Positions 1 through 7,272 of a stretch of DNA of 30,937 nucleotides are shown here, one piece after another. The first letter of the stretch is position 1, and every line of letters begins with the position of its first letter. This stretch comes from Micromonosporaceae bacterium (GTDB lineage: Bacteria > Actinomycetota > Actinomycetes > Mycobacteriales > Micromonosporaceae): assembly GCA_003543035.1 (NCBI GenBank), contig DPJL01000007.1, positions 18,765 to 49,701 of the forward strand, read 5' to 3'. The notes beneath the pieces were generated by a model. It was not told the DNA's origin and did not search any database. It was given only the letters and a program-made list of their open reading frames with translations. A program made the position numbers and the translations under genes.

Positions 1-7
1 CAGCCCG

Positions 8-1267
8 TCACGCTAGCCGATCTCGCAGGAGCGAGGCGAGTCTCAGTACACCCTGATTAATCTGCTCTTGATCTAAATAGCTGCAGGAGAGCCTGATGGC
101 GTGGGTGCCTTCGCCCTCGGGGTAGAAGAAGCTCATCGGGGTCCAGAGGACGCCATAGTCGGCCGCGGAGATTTCGAGCAGCTTCTCGTCGGCGATGATG
201 GGCACCTGCACCATGGCGAAGAAGCCACCGGCGGGCGTGTTCCAGGTGATGCCGGGTGGCATGTGTTGTTCGAGGGAGCCGAGCAGACCGCGCAGGTTCT
301 CCCGATAGAAGGCGATCTTTTCGCGGTTGGCGGTCTTGAGACTGCATCCCGACTCGAGCAGGATCCCGCCGATGACGGCCTGGCTGAGCGGCGACGTGTT
401 GACGGTCAGCATGCTCTTGATGTTGGAGAGCTCGTCGGCGAGCAGCGTGCGCCGCCCAGCGGCGTCGACCACCACCTGATCCGCGACCAGAAAACCGACC
501 CGCGCCCCAGGAAAGCACGACTTGGCAAACGAACCGAGATAGATCACGCGCTTGCTGGTGTCGAGCGCCTTGAGGCGGGGACGCGGGCGATCGTCCAAAC
601 CGAAGAGCCCATAGGGATCGTCTTCGAGAATCAGCAGATCCTCGCTTTCCGCGACCTCGAGCATTTGGTGCCGTTCGGCGAGATCGAGGCAGTCGCCCGA
701 CGGGTTGGAGAAGTCGGGCACGAGGTAGAGCGCGCGAGGTGTCTTGCCCTGCCGCCTCACCTCTTGCGCGACCCGGGCGACGCCTTGTGGGCCTTCGTCC
801 TCCGGGACGGGCACTACCTCGATGCCGAGAAGCCTTGCGGCGCCGGTGATTCCGACGTAACAAGGGGACAGAGTGAGCAACACGTCGCCCGGGCTGGCGC
901 AGAGACCGCGCAACGTGATGACCATGGCCTCCTGACATCCCGCGGTCACCGCGATCGCCTCTGGCGGCACTTCGATGCCGTCGTCGGTCGCGAGCAGTTT
1001 GGCGATCAGATCGTGGATCTGGCCGTTGGTCCGGCCGTATTGCATCAGCGCACGCCGGATGTCGACGCCCTGACTCTCCCGATGGTCGAGGTAAAGCTGT
1101 TGGTATCTGACGATATCGGCGGTTTGGAAGAAGCCCTCGTATGGTCTGCCGGCGGCCAGAGATATCGCGTCGGGATAGCGCCCGGCGATCTCGTTGAGGA
1201 AGTTCATCGAGGTCGCGACGGGATCGCTCACGGAGACGTGCAGGCTTTGCTTCGCTAGCTCGACCAC
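8..1267 (-). CDS. hpgT: 4-hydroxyphenylglycine aminotransferase (HpgT-like)
   Basis: PLP-dependent fold-type I aminotransferase, about 419 residues. The expected role is transamination of 4-hydroxybenzoylformate to L-4-hydroxyphenylglycine, the last step of the Hpg pathway. The N-terminal DPVATSMNFLNEIAGRYPDA segment resembles HpgT proteins. An NPSG motif lies near residue 188, and SFAKSCFPGARVG places the Schiff-base lysine at about K249. The reading frame stays open upstream to 1951, but that part is the shadow of hmo. I chose the GTG at 1265-1267, which overlaps the hmo stop by 13 bases, so the two genes should be translationally coupled. Pathway assignment rests on the hmo neighbour and on hmaS about 10 kb away. 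Another aromatic 2-oxoacid substrate is possible. Confidence 0.88.
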   Translation of the reverse strand: MVELAKQSLHVSVSDPVATSMNFLNEIAGRYPDAISLAAGRPYEGFFQTADIVRYQQLYLDHRESQGVDIRRALMQYGRTNGQIHDLIAKLLATDDGIEVPPEAIAVTAGCQEAMVITLRGLCASPGDVLLTLSPCYVGITGAARLLGIEVVPVPEDEGPQGVARVAQEVRRQGKTPRALYLVPDFSNPSGDCLDLAERHQMLEVAESEDLLILEDDPYGLFGLDDRPRPRLKALDTSKRVIYLGSFAKSCFPGARVGFLVADQVVVDAAGRRTLLADELSNIKSMLTVNTSPLSQAVIGGILLESGCSLKTANREKIAFYRENLRGLLGSLEQHMPPGITWNTPAGGFFAMVQVPIIADEKLLEISAADYGVLWTPMSFFYPEGEGTHAIRLSCSYLDQEQINQGVLRLASLLRDRLA

Positions 1268-2316
1268 AGGGCACTCCGGTTGATGTCGTCGATTCTCGGC
1301 CGGCCTGCCAAGGCCATGGTGTGTTCCAGCTCGCCGGTGAGCATGGAGAGCAGCTGCTCGACACCCTTCGCGCCGCCCGCGGCGAGCGCCCACAGTGCCG
1401 GGCGTCCGATCAGAACAGCACTCGCTCCGAGCGCCAAGGCTATAAATATGTCTCTGCCGCCACGGATCCCGCCGTCGAGCAGCACCGGGCAGCGGCCGTC
1501 GACCGCCGCGGCCACCTCGGGGAGCGCGGCCAGGCTCGGCACCGCGCCGTCGAGCTGGCGGCCGCCGTGATTGGAGACCACGATCGCGTCGACGCCGTGG
1601 TCGATCGCGAGTGCGGCGTCCTCGGCGGTCAGCACTCCTTTGAGGACGAGCGGAAGATCGGTCAAGCTTCGCAGCCAGGCGAGGTCGGCCCAGGTAATCG
1701 TCTGATCGAAGGTATGCGCCGCGTGCTTGGCGATGCCGTCGCCCTGATAGGTAGAGGTCATCAGGTCGGGGTCGATGTTGACCGCTCGCAGATGGGCCGG
1801 GATTCCGAAGTCGTTGCGCAGGTCGCGCATCCGGCGCCCGATCCGTGGGGCATCGACGGTGAGCATGAGGGCCCGATAACCCGCATCGTGTGCTCGCTTG
1901 GCGAGATCGGCGAGCACCGCCCGGCGCTGCAACCAATAGAGCTGTAGCCAAAGCGGGCCGGTGGCGTTCTTGGCGATCTCTTCGAGGGTGCGGCTCGCGA
2001 AGATGCTCACGACGAACGGTGTCCCGCCCGCTCCTTGGGCGGTGGCGGTCTCGCCTTCATTGTGGACCATTCGGTGGTACGCCGTGGGAGCGATGCCTAA
2101 CGGCGAAGGCAACCTATCGCCGAAAAGGGTGCTTGTAGTGTCGCAAGTGGACACATCCACTAATACCCGTGGCCTTATCTGCGCTGTGTCAAAGAGATGA
2201 CGGTTGGCTTCAAGGTTTATTTCGGCGCCGCTGCCACCCTCTATGAAGTCCCATACCCGACTGTCCAAAAGCTCGCGAGCGGCGAGTGCAAAGTCCTGAG
2301 CAGACAGAATGGGCAC
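1255..2316 (-). CDS. hmo: 4-hydroxymandelate oxidase (FMN-dependent)
   Basis: FMN-dependent alpha-hydroxyacid oxidase of 353 residues, a normal family length. It should oxidise L-4-hydroxymandelate to 4-hydroxybenzoylformate. The (beta/alpha)8 family marks are intact: IEGGSG near residue 25, a lysine in LVLKGVL (about K226), the catalytic histidine in SNHGGRQLDG (about H250), and DGGIRGG in the FMN phosphate loop. The order of motifs follows Hmo of the glycopeptide clusters closely. The start is GTG at 2314-2316 (MPILSAQD), without a clear Shine-Dalgarno. It is the first gene of a leftward operon with hpgT. Lactate or mandelate oxidase is the alternative, but the hpgT and hmaS context argues for hydroxymandelate. 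Confidence 0.9.
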   Translation of the reverse strand: MPILSAQDFALAARELLDSRVWDFIEGGSGAEINLEANRHLFDTAQIRPRVLVDVSTCDTTSTLFGDRLPSPLGIAPTAYHRMVHNEGETATAQGAGGTPFVVSIFASRTLEEIAKNATGPLWLQLYWLQRRAVLADLAKRAHDAGYRALMLTVDAPRIGRRMRDLRNDFGIPAHLRAVNIDPDLMTSTYQGDGIAKHAAHTFDQTITWADLAWLRSLTDLPLVLKGVLTAEDAALAIDHGVDAIVVSNHGGRQLDGAVPSLAALPEVAAAVDGRCPVLLDGGIRGGRDIFIALALGASAVLIGRPALWALAAGGAKGVEQLLSMLTGELEHTMALAGRPRIDDINRSALWSS

Positions 2317-2354
2317 GCGGCCTAGGCTAGAGCGCCCCTACAGCGCTTGCAATA

Positions 2355-2422
2355 GTTCAAACGTCGGCTGAGCGGGCGTTAATGATCACCCATGCAGATG
2401 CTTCACTTGAGAAAGTTTGAAC
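2355..2422. repeat. Inverted repeat GTTCAAAC / GTTTGAAC in divergent intergenic region
   Basis: The 208-base region between hmo (leftward) and the small peptide gene (rightward) carries GTTCAAAC at 2355-2362 and its exact reverse complement GTTTGAAC at 2415-2422. Both copies are followed by GT. The spacing is too long for a simple hairpin and would suit paired operators for a divergent regulator. No cognate regulator is identifiable in the window. Confidence 0.35.
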
Positions 2423-2513
2423 GTTAGGCTCCGGTTGCGAGCGAGTCGCGTCGCGCGCGAGACGCGCAGTTGGTCGCTAGCGGGGCTCCCACTGGTCATA
2501 CGCATGCGGAAAC

Positions 2514-2518
2514 GGAGG
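2514..2518 (+). promoter_or_regulatory. Ribosome binding site of the 28-residue peptide gene
   Basis: A perfect GGAGG stands six bases before the ATG at 2525. This near-ideal site is the main reason for choosing that start over the upstream in-frame ATG at 2417 and for treating the short frame as a real gene. Confidence 0.7.
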
Positions 2519-2524
2519 TGTGAC

Positions 2525-2611
2525 ATGGCGGTTGAGAAGGCAGTAGAGAAGGCTGTTGAGAAGGCAGTAGAGCGTGCTGTCGAAAAGGAGATCGAAGCAG
2601 GTCTTCTGTAA
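2525..2611 (+). CDS. 28-residue (AVEK)n repeat peptide, function unknown
   Basis: I do not recognise this gene. It encodes 28 residues: Met, five consecutive AVEK-type tetrads (the fourth reads AVER), then EIEAGLL. The pattern predicts a strongly amphipathic, salt-bridged helix. At DNA level a 24-bp unit (2531-2554) is tandemly repeated (2555-2578) with a further partial copy, so the gene grew by tandem duplication. A perfect GGAGG sits six bases upstream, and a 10-bp GC-rich hairpin follows the TAA by 14 bases, so it looks like an independent monocistronic unit. It lies between Hpg synthesis genes and an ATP-grasp ligase operon. It could be a RiPP-type substrate or scaffold, a membrane-active helix, or an assembly partner. 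A spurious repeat ORF cannot be excluded. Confidence 0.65.
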   Translation: MAVEKAVEKAVEKAVERAVEKEIEAGLL

Positions 2612-2625
2612 CAGCGGCCCCAAGT

Positions 2626-2653
2626 CCGGGGCGCGGCCATGGTCGCGCCCCGG
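2626..2653. terminator. GC-rich hairpin terminator, bidirectional
   Basis: CCGGGGCGCG (2626-2635) pairs perfectly with CGCGCCCCGG (2644-2653) around an 8-base loop. It sits between the peptide gene stop (2611) and the convergent esterase stop (2657). There is no U-tract, which is usual in actinobacteria. Confidence 0.7.
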
Positions 2654-2656
2654 CGC

Positions 2657-3574
2657 CTATGTCCAGAGCTGGGCTTTGAGGAATTTGGCGGCCTCGGCCT
2701 GGGCTTCTGCGCCGGCGGCGAGGTCGCCGGCCATGCAGAAGAATCCGTGGATCATGCCCTCGTAGCGCGAGAGCTTGACTGGAACGTCGGCCTCCTCGAG
2801 CCGCTGTGCATATTGCTCGGCCTCATCACGCAGCGGATCGAACTCGGCTGTGATGATCAGCGCGGGCGGCACACCGTGCACTGAGGGCGCCCGCAGGGGT
2901 GAAGCCAGCGGGTGCATGCCGTCTTCTGAGGCGGCCAGATAGTTCTGCCAGTACCACGCGACCGAAGTCTTGTTGAACAGCAACGGATCGTCGCCCTCGC
3001 GCAGTGAAGCCGTGTCCGACAGGTAGTCGGTGTTTGGGTAGATCAGCAGCTGGGCCGCGAGAGGAAGGCCCTCGTCACGCGCGAGTAGAGTCACCGCGGC
3101 CGCGAGGTTGCCGCCAGCGCTGTCCCCGCCCACCGCGACGCAGGGAGCGTCCAAATGGGACACCGCCCAAACCGTTGCCGCATAACAATCGTGCACCGCG
3201 GCCGGGAATTTGTGCTCGGGCGCAAGGCGGTATTGCACCGCGACGACAACGCAACCGGCGGCGTTGGCCAGCCTGCGGCAGACAGCGTCTGAGGTGTCCA
3301 GGTTGCCTAGCGTCCAGCCGCCACCGAAGAAGTAGACCAGCACCGGCAGCTTCTCTTGTGCGGCTGGGCGGTAGATGCGGATGGGTAGATCGCCACCGGG
3401 TCCCGGGATCACGCTGTCCTCGACCGAGTGCACCGGCTCGCTGGAGCCGGACGCGGCCTGAATGGACTCGAGGTCCAGGGCCCGCGCCTGCTCCACCGAC
3501 AGCGTGTAGAGCTGCGGCACCTTGTCGCGCTCGCGGCGCTCACGCATGGCTTGGACCTGTGGGTGCAGGGGCAT
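2657..3574 (-). CDS. Alpha/beta hydrolase, hormone-sensitive-lipase type esterase
   Basis: Carboxylesterase-like protein of about 305 residues. The nucleophile is Ser152 in GDSAGG, followed by Asp246 (EFDPLRDE) and His276 (MIHGF), giving a full catalytic triad. VQYRLAPEH near residue 113 is typical of the HSL group. The oxyanion motif reads YFFGGGW, so the usual His of HGGGW is replaced by Phe. I chose the ATG at 3572-3574, which has GGAGG six bases upstream. A TTG at 3580 overlaps the ATP-grasp stop but has no RBS spacing. It is the second gene of an operon with the ATP-grasp ligase and may hydrolyse, cyclise or proofread that enzyme's product. The substrate is unknown. Confidence 0.85.
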   Translation of the reverse strand: MPLHPQVQAMRERRERDKVPQLYTLSVEQARALDLESIQAASGSSEPVHSVEDSVIPGPGGDLPIRIYRPAAQEKLPVLVYFFGGGWTLGNLDTSDAVCRRLANAAGCVVVAVQYRLAPEHKFPAAVHDCYAATVWAVSHLDAPCVAVGGDSAGGNLAAAVTLLARDEGLPLAAQLLIYPNTDYLSDTASLREGDDPLLFNKTSVAWYWQNYLAASEDGMHPLASPLRAPSVHGVPPALIITAEFDPLRDEAEQYAQRLEEADVPVKLSRYEGMIHGFFCMAGDLAAGAEAQAEAAKFLKAQLWT

Positions 3575-3576
3575 CT

Positions 3577-4878
3577 TCAACCTCCGAGCAGACTGAGCTT
3601 TCGCAGCTCACGCATCGTAGCGGTGAGGGGAAGGACCTTCAGATTCGTGGTGAACCAGGCCGAGACCTCGTCCAGCCGGCGAGTGGTTTCCTCCCAAGAC
3701 TTTGTGTGTACCGTGAACTCGCCCAACCGCCCGAAAGTGTTGCCCCCGGCCGGAGCGGTGCGCAGCCCTTTGGGCACGAAGATGCGAGCGTTGACGACAT
3801 CCGGCTGGGCGAGCAGATCGGCCACCGATGGATGGTCGAGCAGTGTCCCCTCCGCAAGAGGTAAGAAGGCTGACCCGACGACCCCGTCGCGAGGTGTGGC
3901 TGCGATGTCGTCGACGGCGCGAAGGTGACAGAGCACGCTGAGTGCGGCCAAGTCCACGCCGAACTTGTACCGGATCTGATCGCTGATCGGGCCGCCTGCC
4001 CGCCGTGCGGCACACTCGCTGAACGCGATCCGCGAGCCGTCGTAGAACAGCTCCATGTGGAAGACGCCGTCAATCAGGCCGAGCGTCGACAACGCTTGAT
4101 GCACCACGGGCATCGCCACGTTATAGGAGGCCTTGTCGGCGATCGGATCGAGGCAGAAGGTGCGCACCGGTGTACGTTCATTAACCGCAGTGAGGCAGTT
4201 CTTGGCGTAGCGGCCGAGACTGGCAAACCTCACCCGGCCGCCTGAGACGACACCGTCGGCGAACCACTCCTCGCCCTCGACAAACTCCTCCACCACAAAC
4301 GTGCGTGAGGGCATGGCTTTTGCGCGGCAGTCGCGGCTTATCCGGTACACCTCGGATGTGCTGGAAACCAGGAACGTGCTCTGGGTTGCTTGCCCCGCAA
4401 CGGGTTTGACGACCGCACGGGCGAAGGGCAGCTCGTAGCCGGGAGGAAGGTCGCGAATGTCCTCGATGAGCTCGTGCCTGGCCACCTCGATGCCGGCCTG
4501 GCGCAGAGCCTGTTTTTGCTGATACTTATCGCGGAACAATGCCACGACCTTCGGCGGGACGGCTCGGGCGCCGAGCACCTGCCCCAGCACCGCGGCGGTC
4601 ATCATCGCCGGATCGTCGTGGGCGTAGACGGCGTCGAAATGCTCTGCGCCATGGCGATAGAGGCAGTTCAGCGCATTGTCCACGTTCTTGTGATCATCAG
4701 TGAACAGGACAGTTGTTCTGCCCGAAGGGATGGGCAGGCCGATATCCTTGCTGCTGCCGCCGGCCAGGACGGTGACCTCAACATCGTGCTCCTGGATCGC
4801 CTCCAGTGCCTGATGATCGGGGCCGATCATGAGTAGACGATCGCTACGATCCATGGTCGTGAGGCTACCGTCTGCCAT
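3577..4878 (-). CDS. ATP-grasp carboxylate-amine ligase
   Basis: ATP-grasp enzyme of 433 residues. The N-terminal preATP-grasp part (about 1-110) is followed by a nucleotide-binding lysine in AVVKPVAG (about K158), the hinge VVEEFVEGEEW (about 195-205), and metal-binding acidic residues in FHMELFYD (E276) and FSECAARRAGG (E288). Such enzymes join a carboxylate, as acyl-phosphate, to an amine, so a peptide or amide bond is the likely product. No substrate can be read from sequence. It is the first gene of a leftward operon with the esterase. The ATG at 4876-4878 touches the TTG start of the divergent 117-residue gene. A second ATG at 4854 (MDRSDRLL) is an equally natural start. A role in coupling Hpg to an amine or peptide is inference. 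Confidence 0.85.
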   Translation of the reverse strand: MADGSLTTMDRSDRLLMIGPDHQALEAIQEHDVEVTVLAGGSSKDIGLPIPSGRTTVLFTDDHKNVDNALNCLYRHGAEHFDAVYAHDDPAMMTAAVLGQVLGARAVPPKVVALFRDKYQQKQALRQAGIEVARHELIEDIRDLPPGYELPFARAVVKPVAGQATQSTFLVSSTSEVYRISRDCRAKAMPSRTFVVEEFVEGEEWFADGVVSGGRVRFASLGRYAKNCLTAVNERTPVRTFCLDPIADKASYNVAMPVVHQALSTLGLIDGVFHMELFYDGSRIAFSECAARRAGGPISDQIRYKFGVDLAALSVLCHLRAVDDIAATPRDGVVGSAFLPLAEGTLLDHPSVADLLAQPDVVNARIFVPKGLRTAPAGGNTFGRLGEFTVHTKSWEETTRRLDEVSAWFTTNLKVLPLTATMRELRKLSLLGG

Positions 4879-5231
4879 TGGCTCGAGGAACGGCCTGGAT
4901 CGAGCTCAACGAAGCGACAAGGCGGGTTGACTTTCATCCGACACTATTCGGATGGCGAGTCACTTTGTCCTATAACGATGGTGAATGGACGGCTCAGGTG
5001 CGGCACGGCCTGAGGGTCCTGCTACCCAGGCAAAAAGCGCCCGCGAAAACTGTCCTGAATGGACTGGATCAGCTCGAGATTCCGGCTTTGCGCGAGGCAG
5101 TCGGCGCCACCGTGGGGCGTGATCGGCTTCGGGTACAAGCCGAAGAAGAGCAATTATGGGAACGAATTCGTACCAAGGAATCCACGATTGCAGATATAAC
5201 GTCCGCATTGGATCGTAGCCCGCTGCCATGA
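4878..5231 (+). CDS. Stand-alone homologue of the MFS exporter's C-terminal domain
   Basis: I know no family for this 117-residue protein. Residues about 28-85 align without gaps to residues 383-440 of the MFS transporter encoded at 19107-20594. They share VTL.Y..G.W...VR.G, a conserved Arg, and an L..L..P....V pattern. Both then run into a charged helix that may be a coiled coil (QAEEEQLWERIRTKE here). The same soluble module is therefore found alone and fused to an exporter in one cluster. The start is weakly defined: a stop codon at 4860-4862 leaves only the TTG at 4878 as a sensible start, without a clear RBS. The start codon shares one base with the ATP-grasp start on the other strand. 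It may be an adaptor or regulatory partner. Confidence 0.65.
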   Translation: MARGTAWIELNEATRRVDFHPTLFGWRVTLSYNDGEWTAQVRHGLRVLLPRQKAPAKTVLNGLDQLEIPALREAVGATVGRDRLRVQAEEEQLWERIRTKESTIADITSALDRSPLP

Positions 5232-5310
5232 CCGGCAATTACTGTTAAGAAACCTCCAAATAGGCCATAGGGCCAGGTCGATTGGCTTGCGCAGCAAGGT
5301 CAAGAGACTA

Positions 5311-5339
5311 TTGCAACTGCCTCGATAGGCCAGTACATT
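5311..5339 (+). promoter_or_regulatory. Candidate promoter for the ANL ligase gene
   Basis: TTGCAA (5311-5316) and TACATT (5334-5339) are separated by exactly 17 bases, each matching sigma-70 type boxes at 4 of 6 positions. They lie about 50 bases before the ligase start. The octamer ATAGGCCA occurs at 5260-5267 and again inside the spacer at 5325-5332. The rest of 5232-5387 shows no gene. Confidence 0.4.
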
Positions 5340-5387
5340 CCAAAAACACCGGGGGAACCGCTGCGATCAGTAATGGCAGGATTACTC

Positions 5388-6743
5388 ATGAGCGCGTGGG
5401 TCGACGGGATGCTACTGTCTGGCTCAGACAGTGAAATTTCCTTGAACGTTGGAGCCCCCATCAGCCGTGCCGCCTTAAGGCAGGAAGTGGCACAGCGGCA
5501 GACCGTTCTCGAGTCGCTCGGTGTCAAACCGGGCGGATCGGTCGCGCTGCGCCTGCCGCCATCGCTTGCCTATGTGGCCAACCTGTTGGCCGCGTGGCGA
5601 ATTGGCGCACAAGTGTCCCTTTTGGACCATCGGCTCACCGCTTACGAAGTTGAGCGCGCGCTCGAGCGACTTGACCCTCAGGTGGTCGTCTCGGCCGAGG
5701 GCGTCATCCCGGGCGGGCTGAGGGCCTTCTATGAGGTCACCGATGTAGCCGTTGCCCGCGATGGCAGCCCGGCCGCGACGAACCACGCCGTGGTGCAGTT
5801 GAGCTCCGGCTCCACCGGACCGTCCAAAGTGATCGCCAGGACGGCGCAAAGCCTGGTCGAGGAGATCGAGCGATACACCAAGATTGATGGCGTGCCCAAG
5901 CCCGGCGAACGCGTGGTGTTGCTGGCTTCGGTGGTGCACGTGCTAGGGCTGGTCGGCGGGCTGCTCTACTGCCTGCACGCCGGGACAGAGCTGGCGATCC
6001 CCGAGCGACTCACCGTCGACGCGATCCTCAAACTCATCGCCGCGAGCGACAAACCCACGACCATCATCGGCGTCCCATTCCATATTGAGCTGCTGGCATC
6101 GGTGGAAAATCCGCCACCCCTGCCGCAGCTCGTCCGGATGACCACCGGTGGCGAGCTCGTGCGAGCCGAAGTGTCGCAACGGTTCACCGAGCGATACCAG
6201 GTGCCGCTGGGCAACATGTATGGGATGACCGAGGTGGGGGTCATCGGCACTGACCTCTATGGACATTACCGGCCCTCGATCATGCCCGCGCCGGGGATCA
6301 CCGTCCGCGAGGACGAAGGCGAAGTAGTCATCGAGATGCCCGAATCCCCCTACATCGGGCTGTCCGATCCGGCCCGCTGGGCGGACGGCTGGCTGCGTAC
6401 CAAGGATGCCGGGAAAGTGGACCCGATCTCGGGCCTGGTCACGATTCTGGGGCGGCTTGACTCACAGGTCTCGGTCGGCGGGCTCAAGGTCGACCTGACC
6501 GAGGTGGAGCACACGATCGCCGCGATGCCCGGGGTGCAGGGCGCGGTTGTCGTCTTCGACGGCGGGATCGAAGCCTACGCCGTGGTGCCCGACCCCGAGC
6601 ACGCGTCAGCGTTGGAAGGCGCACTGGCACAACGACTTGCCGCCTACAAGCGGCCGAAGGTCATCCATGTCGTCGAGCAGCTTCCCCGTACCGCTACGGG
6701 AAAGCTGGTTCGGGCTCAGTCCGTGTTGAAGACCGCAAAATGA
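5388..6743 (+). CDS. ANL superfamily acyl/aryl adenylating ligase (1)
   Basis: AMP-forming ligase of about 451 residues, shorter than the usual 500 or more. Core motifs are intact: A3 LSSGSTGPSK (139-147), A5 NMYGMTEVG, A7 TKDAG, and the catalytic lysine in PRTATGK (K439). It should activate a carboxylic acid as acyl-AMP and load it on CoA or a carrier protein. The carrier protein genes begin about 530 bases downstream. I chose the ATG at 5388, which has AGGA six bases upstream, over the ATG at 5373. It lies next to the convergent PPTase gene, overlapping its end by 28 bases. The substrate is unknown. An aromatic or amino acid such as Hpg or 4-hydroxybenzoate is possible from context. Confidence 0.85.
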   Translation: MSAWVDGMLLSGSDSEISLNVGAPISRAALRQEVAQRQTVLESLGVKPGGSVALRLPPSLAYVANLLAAWRIGAQVSLLDHRLTAYEVERALERLDPQVVVSAEGVIPGGLRAFYEVTDVAVARDGSPAATNHAVVQLSSGSTGPSKVIARTAQSLVEEIERYTKIDGVPKPGERVVLLASVVHVLGLVGGLLYCLHAGTELAIPERLTVDAILKLIAASDKPTTIIGVPFHIELLASVENPPPLPQLVRMTTGGELVRAEVSQRFTERYQVPLGNMYGMTEVGVIGTDLYGHYRPSIMPAPGITVREDEGEVVIEMPESPYIGLSDPARWADGWLRTKDAGKVDPISGLVTILGRLDSQVSVGGLKVDLTEVEHTIAAMPGVQGAVVVFDGGIEAYAVVPDPEHASALEGALAQRLAAYKRPKVIHVVEQLPRTATGKLVRAQSVLKTAK

Positions 6744-7234
6744 ACCGGTACCTCGCAAGCGACCGCCATCACCAGGTCCTGCTGGCGCCAGGCCGCCACG
6801 TACATGTCCGTCAGGGCAGGGACGGCGCGCAAATGACGGCTCTGCAAGCGTGGCATAACACGACGCAAACCGCCCCCGCGCAGACCGACGCCCAGCGCTT
6901 TGCCGACAGCCTCTTTCTGGGTCCAGAGCAACAGAAAATCATCAGGATTCCGTTGTACCCAATCAGCCTCGCCGGGGTCGAACCAGTGCGCGGCAAGGGC
7001 GGCGGCGGGAAGCTCGCGATCGTGTTCCACGTCGACACCGACGGCACCGCCGGTGCTGAGCGCGACCGCAGCGACGGTGCCCGCCTGGCTCGTGGCGTGG
7101 CTCATGGCGAGGTGAACGCCGCCGGGCGCGGTGGGCCGCCCACCGGGCTCACGGCCCAAGTCTTCTTGCGAACAACCAAGTGCCCATGCGGCAAGGGACC
7201 GGGCATCCCGGGTCCGGCTCAACCACACACTCAC
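6716..7234 (-). CDS. 4'-phosphopantetheinyl transferase
   Basis: Sfp-type PPTase of about 172 residues, which moves phosphopantetheine from CoA to a carrier-protein serine. Motifs are HLAMSH near residue 41, VGVDVE (about 65-70) and WTQKEAVGKALG (about 104-115), covering the Mg/CoA-binding core. It is short for the Sfp family (about 220-240). The start is ambiguous: GTG at 7234 has GGAG five bases upstream and gives the natural N-terminus VSVWLSR, while an ATG at 7255 adds seven residues with no RBS. It diverges from the carrier-protein operon across only a few dozen bases, so it most likely activates the two carriers made there. Confidence 0.85.
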   Translation of the reverse strand: MSVWLSRTRDARSLAAWALGCSQEDLGREPGGRPTAPGGVHLAMSHATSQAGTVAAVALSTGGAVGVDVEHDRELPAAALAAHWFDPGEADWVQRNPDDFLLLWTQKEAVGKALGVGLRGGGLRRVMPRLQSRHLRAVPALTDMYVAAWRQQDLVMAVACEVPVHFAVFNTD

Positions 7235-7272
7235 CCCCGACTCCAGGTTGTCCATGAAAGGAAGTGCACCAG

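Noticed and set aside
101..1258. 385-codon plus-strand frame
   Set aside because: It lies opposite hpgT and its translation has no recognisable motif; the minus strand carries a clear aminotransferase. It is a GC-rich shadow frame.
1268..1951. N-terminal extension of HpgT
   Set aside because: The frame stays open but the extra 228 residues are Arg/Pro-rich nonsense opposite the reading of hmo. The aminotransferase fold begins just after the GTG at 1267.
2531..2602. CRISPR-like or satellite repeat
   Set aside because: The repeats are contiguous 24-bp units within a reading frame and have no spacers, so they are coding tandem repeats.
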